Below are positions 9,101 through 17,838 of a DNA stretch of 64,000 nt, piece by piece. The DNA lies in contig NZ_FOMT01000006.1 in assembly GCF_900112695.1 (NCBI RefSeq), positions 310,001-374,000 of the forward strand. Direction: 5' to 3'. The DNA is from Paenibacillus catalpae (GTDB taxonomy: Bacteria; Bacillota; Bacilli; Paenibacillales; Paenibacillaceae). Position numbers and translations under genes: made by a program. Within the stretch, counting starts at the first letter, position 1; each line of letters begins with the position of its first letter. The notes under the pieces are model-generated. The model saw only the letters and a program-made list of their open reading frames with translations, had not been told where the DNA came from and ran no database searches.

Positions 9101-10897
9101 ATGAAGATCCGGACGAAACTCATTCTAGCCAACCTGTTCATCGTCTTATTTCTGCTCGGCTCGGTCACTTTTGCGCTGACCAAACGAAGCAGTGATCTGG
9201 TGCATGAGCACATCGTGCAGAATGCTACCTTATCCCTGTCTCAGATCGGCCAAAACCTCGACAATCGACTTGCCTCCTATGAGGATGTCGCCAATACGCT
9301 ATTCCTCAATCCGTCGCTTAATATCATTCTTGATTCCCGTTATGCGGATCAATTAGAAGCATATGAAGTCTACTCCGAGCAATTCCAGCCGTTTCTTTCC
9401 GCCATCCAATCGACCCGGGATGTCATGAAGGTGGATGTGTTCACGGACAATCCATCGTTTTTCTTTTCCAACGTGCAGCTCATTGACGACGAAATCCGTT
9501 CCTCCGCCTGGTACAAGGAGGTTATGAGCAACAACACGGGAGGCTATTGGACGCATCCTTATCTGACTTTTCCGAAGAAAGAACCGGTCATCAGCTTCCG
9601 CAAACGGCTGAACAATGTGAACCGGGATTCGCCAAGCGTCGTGTCGCTGGAGGTCAGGCTCAAGAATCTCGCACAGCTTGTTGATCTGGAGAGCAAGAAC
9701 AAACGCGTGATCTTCGCGTTGTCCGACGGAACGGTGCTGATCGACAGCGACAAGGAGAATGCGGTAGAGAATATCAGCCAGCTGTCGTTTGGCAGTGAAG
9801 TGATGAATGGAACGGATGGAAGCTTTGATCGGATGATGAACAAGGAATCCTATCAAATTCTGTACCAGACGCTGAATTCCCGTAATATCGTCAAAGGGAT
9901 GAAGGTGATCGCCTTTGTTCCGACGCAGGAGTTATCCGCGAAGCTCCAGCAGCTCCGTTCGCTTGCCGTCCTGCTCTTTGCCGTGGCGCTGGCCGCTTCC
10001 GTGCTGTTGATCTCGATCATGTCGGTCAGCTTGACCCGGCGGTTAAGCGATCTGGCGATGAAGATGAAGCGGCTCAACCGGGATAAGTTCGACAGCTTTG
10101 TGGAGGTCAAAGGCAGCGACGAAGTTGCTCAGCTTGGCGAGATGTTTAACCTGATGGTCCGAAGACTTCGCGAGCTGATTGGCGAGGTTTATCAATCGGA
10201 GCTGGACCGGAGGGAGAATGCGCTTCGGACAAAGGAAGTGGAGCTGTACGCCCTGCAGACCCAGATTAATCCGCATTTTCTGTTTAATACGCTGAACATG
10301 ATCCGGGGCAAGCTGCTGATTGCCGGTGACCGGGAGAATGCGAAGGTCATTGGCCTGCTTGCCAAGTCCTTCCGCATGATGCTCAAGAAGGGTGGTCCAA
10401 CGATCCGCCTGTCGGAGGAGCTGGATTTCATATCCAGCTATCTGCAGATCCAGCAATACCGGTTCGGTGACAAATTTACTTACGAAATTGATGTGGCCGA
10501 AGAAGAGATGGATGTGCTGGTGCCTAAGCTGTGTATCCAGCCGATTGTCGAGAACGCCATTTCTCATGGTATTGAGCTGAGTCCAAACCCTTCTCACATC
10601 CGGATAAGTGGACAACGCAGAGGGGATGAGCTGCTGCTCATCATCAAAGACAATGGCCTCGGCATCTCTTCGGAGCGGCTGGCGGAGATTCAGAAGCGGT
10701 TAAACAGCGATGACAGTCTGGTGGGAGACGCGCATATAGGCCTTCAAAATGTGCAGCACCGGCTGCGGCATCTGTTCGGAGACCGATACGGGCTTGAAAT
10801 ATCAAGCGAAGTCGGGGCATGGACAATCGTAACGATGAGCATTCCAAGAGACGGACAGGGGGAGAAGCCGGATGTACAACGTGTTGATCGTGGATGA
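9101..10897 (+). CDS. YesM-type sensor histidine kinase
   Basis: Membrane sensor kinase (598 residues) expected to sense an extracellular sugar and phosphorylate the response regulator encoded next. Layout: TM1 at about 9-30, an extracellular sensor region to about 285, TM2 about 286-308, HAMP to about 360, then the His_kinase domain with NPHFLFNTL (His392) and a HATPase domain with N box IVENAISHGIE and G box DNGLGIS. The start at 9101 follows GGAGGG and begins MKIRTKLI, the usual positively charged entry to TM1; the longer frame from 9038 lies in the preceding terminator. Its end overlaps the regulator gene by 26 bases, indicating coupled translation. Confidence 0.93.
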   Translation: MKIRTKLILANLFIVLFLLGSVTFALTKRSSDLVHEHIVQNATLSLSQIGQNLDNRLASYEDVANTLFLNPSLNIILDSRYADQLEAYEVYSEQFQPFLSAIQSTRDVMKVDVFTDNPSFFFSNVQLIDDEIRSSAWYKEVMSNNTGGYWTHPYLTFPKKEPVISFRKRLNNVNRDSPSVVSLEVRLKNLAQLVDLESKNKRVIFALSDGTVLIDSDKENAVENISQLSFGSEVMNGTDGSFDRMMNKESYQILYQTLNSRNIVKGMKVIAFVPTQELSAKLQQLRSLAVLLFAVALAASVLLISIMSVSLTRRLSDLAMKMKRLNRDKFDSFVEVKGSDEVAQLGEMFNLMVRRLRELIGEVYQSELDRRENALRTKEVELYALQTQINPHFLFNTLNMIRGKLLIAGDRENAKVIGLLAKSFRMMLKKGGPTIRLSEELDFISSYLQIQQYRFGDKFTYEIDVAEEEMDVLVPKLCIQPIVENAISHGIELSPNPSHIRISGQRRGDELLLIIKDNGLGISSERLAEIQKRLNSDDSLVGDAHIGLQNVQHRLRHLFGDRYGLEISSEVGAWTIVTMSIPRDGQGEKPDVQRVDRG

Positions 10898-12440
10898 TGA
10901 ACCGGTTGCGCGGCAATCGCTGCGTTATCTGATTGATTGGGAGGAGCTTGGTTTTACCGTAAAGGGCGAGGCGCAGGATGGACGGCAGGCGCTTGATATG
11001 CTGCGAAGCCAGCGGTATGACCTGGTGCTTACCGATATTCGGATGCCTGTCGTTAATGGTCTGGAGATGGCCGCAGAGATGCAGGAGTTTACCGATACAC
11101 CGGTCGTGATCTTAAGCGGTTACGATGATTTTGCTTATGCCCGCGAGGGGCTGCGGCTAGGCGTGAAGGAATATTTGCTCAAGCCCGTGGATGAAGAGGA
11201 TCTGATTGCTCTGCTCAAAAAGCTGGCGGCCGGGATGCGCGAGCAGCAGCTGCTGGAGAAACGGCAGCGCCTTGGCCTGTCGGCCGGCCGGGACCAGCTG
11301 CTTCGCCGCTGGGTGCATGGGCAGATCGCTGCCCGTGAGCTGGAAGAGCAGCTTCGATTGCTTGGACTTCAAACGAGTGAAGAAAAGTATGCCTGTCTCT
11401 TGCTTGAGCTTGATTTCATTGCAGACGGGGAGATGCAGGACCGGGATACCGATCTGATGCGTTTTGCCATCCGCAACATTGCGGAGGAGTTAACGAGCGG
11501 ACGTGGATATGTATTCGAAGAATCCGAGGAGAGAATCGGTATCCTGATAGGCGGCCCCGCCCATGAGATGGGCCTGGACGAATGCCGGCAGTGGGCGGAG
11601 AAGCTGCTGTCATCGGCAATGAAATACGCGAAGGCGTCTGTCACGATTGGCATTGGCGGAAGTGTAAGTGCGGTAACGGGAATTAAGCAGTCCTGGAGCG
11701 AGGCGGAAGAAGCGCTCGACGGGAAGTTTTTGTCGGGGGCCGGAACCGTTCTTGTGCCGCATGGGCAAGCCGCTGAGGGCGAGGGGGAGCGGGATACGCT
11801 CCGGACGCTGGAGTCGGAAGTGCTGGAGATGGTGCGCAGCTGCCGGCGTGCGGAGGCCATTCGGGCGTTGGCTCGGTTATGGGAGTGCTTCCGGGTAGAG
11901 CAAGTGCCGGAAAGCCGTGCGAAGATGTCCGTATTGGAGCTGCTGATCCAGCTGTTCCGGCTTATGAAAGAACAAGGAGCAAGCCATGACCGTCTGTTTG
12001 ACCCCTCTTTAGGAGACTATGAGCGGATCATGAGGATCAAGACGATGGATGAGCTGCTGCGTTTTACGGAGAGCAAATGCGGGGATGTCGTCGATGCGAT
12101 GCTGCGGATGAAGGAGGTCCGGCCAAATAAGATCGTTGCTGAAGTTAAGCGGATCGTGCAGGAACAGTACAGCAGTCCGATTAGTCTGCGGGAAGTAGCC
12201 GCAACCATCTACATGAATCCGAATTACCTTGGCAAGCTGTTTAAGGCGAACACCGAGCAGTCCTTCAACGATTATGTGCTGCAGGTGCGGATGGAGAAGG
12301 CGAAGGAGCTGCTTCTTCACACGGATAAAAAAGTATATGAAATTGCCCAAGAGGTAGGCTTCAGCGAGCTCGACTGGTTCTATAAACGATTCAAGGCGTA
12401 TACAGGCGTAAGTACAGGTGATTACCGCAATGCCCGCTGA
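10872..12440 (+). CDS. YesN-type AraC response regulator
   Basis: A 522-residue response regulator: receiver domain (residues 1-120; acidic pocket IVDDEP, phospho-acceptor Asp55 in LVLTDIRMPV, Lys in YLLKPVDEED), a long middle linker, and a C-terminal AraC/XylS helix-turn-helix pair (VAATIYMNPNYLGKLFK and IAQEVGFSELDWFYKRFKAYTG). It is expected to bind DNA near the importer or hydrolase promoters when phosphorylated by the overlapping kinase. GGGGAGAAG precedes the start inside the kinase gene. The length is normal for YesN-type proteins. Target genes are inferred from position only. Confidence 0.93.
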   Translation: MYNVLIVDDEPVARQSLRYLIDWEELGFTVKGEAQDGRQALDMLRSQRYDLVLTDIRMPVVNGLEMAAEMQEFTDTPVVILSGYDDFAYAREGLRLGVKEYLLKPVDEEDLIALLKKLAAGMREQQLLEKRQRLGLSAGRDQLLRRWVHGQIAARELEEQLRLLGLQTSEEKYACLLLELDFIADGEMQDRDTDLMRFAIRNIAEELTSGRGYVFEESEERIGILIGGPAHEMGLDECRQWAEKLLSSAMKYAKASVTIGIGGSVSAVTGIKQSWSEAEEALDGKFLSGAGTVLVPHGQAAEGEGERDTLRTLESEVLEMVRSCRRAEAIRALARLWECFRVEQVPESRAKMSVLELLIQLFRLMKEQGASHDRLFDPSLGDYERIMRIKTMDELLRFTESKCGDVVDAMLRMKEVRPNKIVAEVKRIVQEQYSSPISLREVAATIYMNPNYLGKLFKANTEQSFNDYVLQVRMEKAKELLLHTDKKVYEIAQEVGFSELDWFYKRFKAYTGVSTGDYRNAR

Positions 12441-12460
12441 CGGGAGAAAAGGAGGAGAAG

Positions 12461-14881
12461 ATGGACGAGAATAGAGCGTGGACGGCAAAGTGGATCTGGG
12501 CAGGATCAGATCAGAATGGTTTGGCGACAAACGGAAGCATGGAGACCGTGCTTTTCCGAAGGAGGTTTCAGCTTCCTACAGATGGCGGCACGCAGCTTAC
12601 GATTCATGTATCGGCGGACAGCCGGTTCCGGCTGTATGTGAACGGGCAATCGGTTGCTTACGGGCCGTGCAAAGGGGATCTTAATGTTCATTATTATGAT
12701 TCCGTGAATCTAACGCCGTATCTTCGCCCGGGTACCAATGTGCTGGCGGCACAAGTTGTTCATTATAAGGGGGATAAAGGGCCAGCCTCTGTCTGGCGCA
12801 AGGACCGGGGAGTATTTTTGCTTCAAGGCGATTTGGCAGATCAGGCCGGCCGTGAAGTAGAGAAGCTGGATACCGGACGCGAAGGCTGGCTTTGTTACCC
12901 GATTCCGCCAGACTCGGCGAAGCTTGCGCCGGAAACGGCTACCCTCTTTATTGGAGGCGGAGAAATCGCAGACGGTGCCGGCTGGCCTCATGGCTGGCGG
13001 GACGCATTCTTTGTTGATGCGGATTGGTCGGCCGCAGCGGTTGTGGCGGATACGCATGACAAGATGTATGGAGGCCTCAGCAGCTGGCTGCTTACTCCTC
13101 GTCCTATTCCTTTCATGAGAGAGGAGACTTGCGAGTTTAAGACGATCGTCCGGGGAGAGTGCGGTGACCGGGTCTGGGCAAACGAACCGGTGAAATCCGG
13201 CGGGCTGCTGGGCATTGAGGTGCCAGCGGGGAGGCGGCTGGTTCTTGAGCTTCACGCGGGCGAGCTTGTGGCAGGCTTCCCGCAGCTGTCGCTTAGCGGT
13301 GGAGCGGGCGGCAACGCGGCTATTCTATACTCGGAATGTTATGAGTATGAGCCGTTTCCAAATGGTCAGCGCAACAAGGGTGTCCGGGATGACCCGGAAG
13401 GCAAAGCTTTATATGGATTTGAAGATACATATCGGATAGCAGGCTTTGGACGGGGTGCGGAAGAGTGCGAAAAGTATGAACCGTTCCACCGGAGAGCGTT
13501 TCGATTCATCCGTCTTACCGTTGAGGCAGCTGACGAGCCCGTTGTTGTAGAGCGCTTAACTTTCCTGCGAACCGGCTATCCGCTGGATGTGACGGCAAGC
13601 TTCGACAGCTCGGATTCCTCGTTATCGCCTTTGTGGAGCATCAGCTTAAATACGCTCCGGAATTGTATGCATGAGACGTATGAGGATACCCCTTATTATG
13701 AGCAGATGCAGTATGAATTGGACAGCCGGCTGCAGGCGCTGTTCACCTATTATGTAAGCGGGGATGACCGGCTGGGGCGCAAGGCGATTTATGATTTCCA
13801 CAGCTCGCTGCTGCCAACGGGCATGCTGCAGAGCCGCTATCCATCCGTTAACCGTCAGATCATTCCGGGCTTTGCGTTGTTCTGGATCATGATGGTGCAC
13901 GATCATTATTGGTATACGGGCGATGTGGCGCATGCCGCGCGGTACAGACCAACGATGGATGCTGTGCTTGACTGGTTCGAAGCGCGGATAGAGAAGGAAT
14001 CGGGGCTGGTCGGCATTATGCCGGAAGCTTATTGGTCCTTTGTCGATTGGACGGAGGACTGGCGCCATAACGCGGGCGCACCGCCTTCGGGCAGGTCGGG
14101 CCCTAACACCATTTATAATCTGATGGTCGTGGATGCGCTTCTTAAGGCGGCCGAGCTGAATGAAGCAACCGGGCGGAGGGATACAGCGCTGGAATACCGC
14201 GGGCGGGCAGAAGCTTTGCAGCGAGCTATCCGGCAGCATTGCTGGTCGGCGGAGCAAGGCTTGTTCATGGATAGTCCCGGCTCGCCGGATGCACTCAGCC
14301 AGCATGCGCAGATCTGGGCGGTACTGACGGATACGGTTACCGGTGAGGAAGCACGGCAATTAACTTTGCGTACACTCGAGACGGAGGGACTTGCTAAAGT
14401 ATCCTGCGCGATGGCTTATTATTTGTTCCGCGTGCTTGCGAAGACGGGCATGTATTCGAGAACCTTTGCCTTATGGGAGGATTGGAAGACGCAGGCAGAG
14501 CTGCACTTGACCTCTTGGGTGGAGGATCCGGTCTCGGTTCGAAGCGACTGCCACGCTTGGGGCGCATTGCCGCTGCATGAATTCCCGGCTGAGCTGCTCG
14601 GCGTCCAGCCGTTAACTCCGGGCTTTGCAAGTATTGCGGTTGCGCCTAGAATCGGGGAGCTTCAGGCGGCATCGGGAGCCGTCATAACCCCGCATGGGGC
14701 GGTTCATATTGATTGGAGCATACACGAAGGACGATTCCGTCTGCTGATTGAGCGGCCCGGAACAATTCCTGTTCAGATCACCCTGCCGGGTGGAGAAGTG
14801 TTGTATCGCGCCGAAGCTGGGCCAATTGTTTGTGAATGTGTCATTTCGATAACAGACCCTGCAGAGGAGCTTAAACCATGA
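12461..14881 (+). CDS. GH78-like alpha-L-rhamnosidase
   Basis: An 806-residue protein with the GH78 layout: N-terminal beta-sandwich modules (AKWIWAG, then SRFRLYVNGQSVAYGPCKGD typical of the rhamnosidase N-domain), an (alpha/alpha)6 barrel from about 385 to 700, and a C-terminal beta domain (GFASIAVAPRIGEL). It should cleave terminal alpha-L-rhamnose. The barrel contains DTPYYEQMQYELDSR where many GH78 enzymes have CPQRDERLGW, so it belongs to a divergent subgroup; acidic residues suited to catalysis are still present (EAYWSFVDWTEDW). No signal peptide, hence cytoplasmic. AGGAGG precedes the start, 20 bases after the regulator gene, and it overlaps the next gene by 4 bases. Confidence 0.88.
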   Translation: MDENRAWTAKWIWAGSDQNGLATNGSMETVLFRRRFQLPTDGGTQLTIHVSADSRFRLYVNGQSVAYGPCKGDLNVHYYDSVNLTPYLRPGTNVLAAQVVHYKGDKGPASVWRKDRGVFLLQGDLADQAGREVEKLDTGREGWLCYPIPPDSAKLAPETATLFIGGGEIADGAGWPHGWRDAFFVDADWSAAAVVADTHDKMYGGLSSWLLTPRPIPFMREETCEFKTIVRGECGDRVWANEPVKSGGLLGIEVPAGRRLVLELHAGELVAGFPQLSLSGGAGGNAAILYSECYEYEPFPNGQRNKGVRDDPEGKALYGFEDTYRIAGFGRGAEECEKYEPFHRRAFRFIRLTVEAADEPVVVERLTFLRTGYPLDVTASFDSSDSSLSPLWSISLNTLRNCMHETYEDTPYYEQMQYELDSRLQALFTYYVSGDDRLGRKAIYDFHSSLLPTGMLQSRYPSVNRQIIPGFALFWIMMVHDHYWYTGDVAHAARYRPTMDAVLDWFEARIEKESGLVGIMPEAYWSFVDWTEDWRHNAGAPPSGRSGPNTIYNLMVVDALLKAAELNEATGRRDTALEYRGRAEALQRAIRQHCWSAEQGLFMDSPGSPDALSQHAQIWAVLTDTVTGEEARQLTLRTLETEGLAKVSCAMAYYLFRVLAKTGMYSRTFALWEDWKTQAELHLTSWVEDPVSVRSDCHAWGALPLHEFPAELLGVQPLTPGFASIAVAPRIGELQAASGAVITPHGAVHIDWSIHEGRFRLLIERPGTIPVQITLPGGEVLYRAEAGPIVCECVISITDPAEELKP

Positions 14882-16488
14882 AGCTTGGAATTGCATATTA
14901 TCCGGAGCATGAGCAGCCGGACCAATGGGATATCGATTACAGCAAGCTTGCGGCAGCCGGGATCGGTTCTGTCCGGATAGCCGAATTTGCCTGGGCGGTG
15001 CTGGAGCCGCGCGACGGGCAATTTGAATGGGGCTGGCTGGATGCAGCCATTGAGCGTGCTGCTGCTCACGGAATTAATGTTGTCTTATGTACGCCAACGG
15101 CCTGTCCGCCAATCTGGCTCGTGGAGAAGCATCCGGACGTTCTTCCCGTTAATAAGCAGGGGAGAGTGATCGGCTTTGGCGCCCGCCAGCACCGGTCTTA
15201 TTCCTCGGATCATTATGTGCTGCATGCTTTACGGATCGTGAACAGAATGGCGGAGCGCTACGGCGATCATCCAAACGTTGTTGCCTGGCAGCTGGATAAT
15301 GAATTCGGCGGGGAAACCAAATATGATTTCAGCGACGGGGCAAGGCATGCTTTCCATGAATGGCTGGGCAAGCGTTACGGCACGGTTGAGGCGCTTAATG
15401 AGAGATGGGGAACGACCTTCTGGTCCCAGCGTTATGAACGGTTTGATCAGATTCCGCTGCCTGCACCCATCGGGGCGGACGTGAACATGTGGCAGCACCC
15501 GAGTCTGGAGCTGGATTTTGCCCGGTTCTCCTCGGACAGTATGGCACGCTTCGCTGGTCTTCAGGCGGCAGCCCTCCGTCCTTACGTCGGTGACCGGCCC
15601 ATTACAACCAACGCCTTCATGTTCTGCTGGGGAGATAACCTGAACTGGCCTGATTTATTTGCGGATCTGGACGTTGTAGGGATGGATATTTACAGCAACA
15701 AGCCGCATGAGATTGCCTTTTATGCGGATGCATGCCGGGGCGTGCTTGGCAAGCCGTTCTGGATGATGGAGTACGGGACGGGAACAACAGAGCTGGAGCG
15801 GGATATGCAGCTGGTCCGTGACCGGGGCTGCAGCCGATTCTATCTGTTCAAGATGAAGCCTTTCCCATGGGGTCAGGAGCAAGGCGGGGGGCAGCCGGAG
15901 CTTGTGACGTTAACCGGGGAGCCTTCCCGGAATTACGGCGTCGTCCAATCGTATACGGCAAAGTATGGGCATGTGGCGGAATTAATGGAAACGAAGCGTG
16001 CAGGGGTAGGGCTGTATTATCATTTCGACAGCTCCTGGAGCTATCAGCTATCCGTTGCCGACCGAATCGCATACCCGGATTATCTCGTCCATAACATCTA
16101 TCGGCATCTCTATGAAGCGGGTATTCAAACAGAGGTTGTCTATACCGCACAGCAGCTCGATGGCCTGAAGACGTTAATTGTTCCACTCCATCAAATTTAT
16201 GATGCTGCGCTGGAAGAGAGGCTTATCGCCTTTGTACAAGAGGGCGGCAGGCTGATCATTACCTCCGACCTGTTCCGCAAGAATGAGGACAATGTGTACC
16301 TCCGGTCCGTGCCGCGTTTATTCGCTGAGCTGCTGGATTGGCAGGAGAATAACTTCGCGGGCGGCGTGCTTGCTGAAGGTACGGTCATGATCCGCAGGCC
16401 AAAGAGCAGCAAGGGCGAGACATGGCTTGTTCATCGAAGCTCAACCGCGGAGCAGTGGAAGGATATACTCGCTGGAATTATAGAATAA
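14878..16488 (+). CDS. Second GH42-type beta-galactosidase, no cysteine cluster
   Basis: A 536-residue GH42 family protein starting in an ATGA overlap with the rhamnosidase gene, so the two are translationally coupled and probably act on the same substrate. MKLGIAYYPEHEQPDQW is the family N-terminus; acid/base Glu142 in WQLDNEFGG; nucleophile Glu298 in WMMEYGTGT. Unlike the GH42 enzyme at 3.2 kb it lacks the metal-binding cysteines after the acid/base, and it is about 140 residues shorter, mainly in the C-terminal part. It may remove beta-galactose exposed after rhamnose removal (inference). No signal peptide is seen. A terminator follows. Confidence 0.9.
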   Translation: MKLGIAYYPEHEQPDQWDIDYSKLAAAGIGSVRIAEFAWAVLEPRDGQFEWGWLDAAIERAAAHGINVVLCTPTACPPIWLVEKHPDVLPVNKQGRVIGFGARQHRSYSSDHYVLHALRIVNRMAERYGDHPNVVAWQLDNEFGGETKYDFSDGARHAFHEWLGKRYGTVEALNERWGTTFWSQRYERFDQIPLPAPIGADVNMWQHPSLELDFARFSSDSMARFAGLQAAALRPYVGDRPITTNAFMFCWGDNLNWPDLFADLDVVGMDIYSNKPHEIAFYADACRGVLGKPFWMMEYGTGTTELERDMQLVRDRGCSRFYLFKMKPFPWGQEQGGGQPELVTLTGEPSRNYGVVQSYTAKYGHVAELMETKRAGVGLYYHFDSSWSYQLSVADRIAYPDYLVHNIYRHLYEAGIQTEVVYTAQQLDGLKTLIVPLHQIYDAALEERLIAFVQEGGRLIITSDLFRKNEDNVYLRSVPRLFAELLDWQENNFAGGVLAEGTVMIRRPKSSKGETWLVHRSSTAEQWKDILAGIIE

Positions 16489-16501
16489 GTCTTTATGTTC
16501 A

Positions 16502-16544
16502 AGCGCCCGGCCGCGGATTCAACTCTGCGTGCCGGGCGTTTTGT
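16502..16544 (+). terminator. Terminator of the GH78/GH42 genes
   Basis: CGCCCGGC (16504) and GCCGGGCG (16531) form the stem, followed by TTTTGTG. Confidence 0.75.
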
Positions 16545-16648
16545 GCTGTGCGATGCTCGCTGAGTAGTGATAGGTAACTTTTATCCATTCATTGTATGAT
16601 AGAAGGACAAAGGATTGGTCCGCGTCAGCGGGGAAAGGATTGGCGCTT

Positions 16649-16975
16649 ATGTTACAGCCCTATACGCAGAGAGTAGTTGATATTATCAAGCAAATCCCGG
16701 AAGGGAAAGTGATGACTTACGGGCAAATTGCCGGGCTGGCGGGAAGCAGCAGAGGAGCGAGGCAGGTCGTGCGGATTCTGCACTCCTTAAGCGGCATCCA
16801 CCAGCTGCCCTGGCATCGGGTCGTGAATGCAAAAGGGGAGATCGCTATTCAGGATGATGAATCGCGGATGCTGCAGCAGCATTTGCTGGAGGCGGAAGAG
16901 GTGTATGTGGGGATAAACGGCCGAATTGACCTTGAACAGTATCGTTATGAACCGGACGTGCCTCCGGACAAATAA
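16649..16975 (+). CDS. Alkyltransferase-like (ATL/MGMT-fold) DNA protein
   Basis: A 108-residue protein with the DNA-binding domain of O6-alkylguanine-DNA alkyltransferases: VVDIIKQIPEGKVMTYGQIAGLAG, the arginine-finger segment SSRGARQVVRILH, and PWHRV where the true enzymes have PCHRV. The alkyl-accepting cysteine is thus replaced by tryptophan, the hallmark of ATL proteins, which bind alkylated guanine and hand it to nucleotide excision repair rather than repairing it. The start at 16649 follows AAAGGAT; a longer frame from 16592 has no ribosome site. It acts in the cytoplasm on DNA. Confidence 0.9.
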   Translation: MLQPYTQRVVDIIKQIPEGKVMTYGQIAGLAGSSRGARQVVRILHSLSGIHQLPWHRVVNAKGEIAIQDDESRMLQQHLLEAEEVYVGINGRIDLEQYRYEPDVPPDK

Positions 16976-16983
16976 GACTCCTC

Positions 16984-17020
16984 ATATGTTAACTGGTGTG
17001 ATAAAATCAGGTTAACATAT
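16984..17020. promoter_or_regulatory. Perfect inverted repeat before the DUF1284 gene
   Basis: ATATGTTAAC and GTTAACATAT are exact inverted copies separated by 17 bases, ending 21 bases before the start codon. The spacing is about two and a half helical turns, suitable for a dimeric regulator or an RNA hairpin in the leader. The regulator is unknown. Confidence 0.5.
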
Positions 17021-17041
17021 ACACGGAGAGGGGCGGCCCGA

Positions 17042-17464
17042 ATGCAAACCATTACCTTAAGAGGGCATCATTTATTTTGTCTGCTTGGATATCGGGGCAA
17101 GGGATATTCCGAGGGCTTCTGTACGAATATGACCTCGATATACGAAACCTTGAGGCTGAAGCCGCAGACCATTATTGAAATCATGGAAGGCCCAGATAGG
17201 ATCTGTGCAGCATTCCCGGCTGATCAGCCGTGTCATTGCCATAATCCAAGCGTCTATCGGAAAGACAAGGAGATATTGGGCGAGCTTGGTCTGGCGGTTG
17301 GTAACCGCCTTAGCTGGGAAGAGCTTTGCAGCCTTGTGGCCGAGGAGATTCAGCCAAGCGATATCCATCGTCTTTGTTATGATTGTCCTTGGGAGCCGTA
17401 CGGCCTTTGTCAGGAAGGGGTTGCTCATATCCGGCAGGCGAAAGCTCTGAGGGCGCTCCCGTAA
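17042..17464 (+). CDS. DUF1284 protein, cysteine-rich
   Basis: A 140-residue protein with the DUF1284 opening LRGHHLFCLLGYRGKGYSEGF and eight cysteines or so, several in pairs (PCHCHN, LCYDCPWEPYGLC), which suggests a metal or iron-sulfur site. Family members are uncharacterised; I give no function. The start follows GAGAGGGGC. It begins about 65 bases after the alkyltransferase-like gene, with a perfect inverted repeat between, so it may have its own control. Confidence 0.8.
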   Translation: MQTITLRGHHLFCLLGYRGKGYSEGFCTNMTSIYETLRLKPQTIIEIMEGPDRICAAFPADQPCHCHNPSVYRKDKEILGELGLAVGNRLSWEELCSLVAEEIQPSDIHRLCYDCPWEPYGLCQEGVAHIRQAKALRALP

Positions 17465-17467
17465 AAT

Positions 17468-17494
17468 AAAGCGGCAGCCTATGGCTGCCGCTTT
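17468..17494 (-). terminator. Terminator overlapping the end of the spore-protein gene
   Basis: AAAGCGGCAGCC and GGCTGCCGCTTT with a 3-base loop. On the minus strand the stem is followed by ATTTTA, so it best serves the spore-protein gene; its 5' arm encodes that protein's last codons. It also lies just after the DUF1284 stop and may block converging transcripts. Confidence 0.75.
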
Positions 17495-17763
17495 GCAAGC
17501 TTCTCTTGCGCCATCCGGATCATCTCCCGAATCATCGCACCGCCGATTCTTCCGCCAACATGGCCGGCATCCTCGGTCTTCATATCTCCGTTGTCGCCCC
17601 CGCGGTTCATCCGAATTCCCAGTTCGCTTGCCACTTCATATTTCACGTCATCAGGTCTGTTCTCATCAACCGCGAATCCTTCCTGCCGCATAACGTTAGC
17701 TTTTAAAGTTTGCATCGCTGCGCCTGCTTCAGGAACCAGTAATCTTCTGCTGCGTCTTCCCAT
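17479..17763 (-). CDS. Alpha/beta-type small acid-soluble spore protein
   Basis: A 94-residue divergent member of the alpha/beta spore DNA-protective proteins, which coat spore DNA and are degraded at germination. Seen: RRLLVPEAGAAMQTLKANV, the germination-protease block KYEVASELGI, and the DNA-binding C-terminal block GHVGGRIGGAMIREMIRMAQ. Unusually, an acidic insertion (DENRPDD) precedes the protease block and MNRGGDNGDMKTED follows it, making it longer than the usual 60-75 residues. ATG 17763 is chosen because AGGCGGTG lies 8 bases upstream; an earlier ATG at 17781 has no such site. Expression in the forespore is known of the family; no sporulation promoter was identified here. Confidence 0.85.
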   Translation of the reverse strand: MGRRSRRLLVPEAGAAMQTLKANVMRQEGFAVDENRPDDVKYEVASELGIRMNRGGDNGDMKTEDAGHVGGRIGGAMIREMIRMAQEKLAKRQP

Positions 17764-17838
17764 TTCGCTGCACCGCCTCATCGTATTTTGACGGTTTTAA
17801 TTTCCCCAGCGGGTCCTGTAATTATGAAGCTTCGCACA

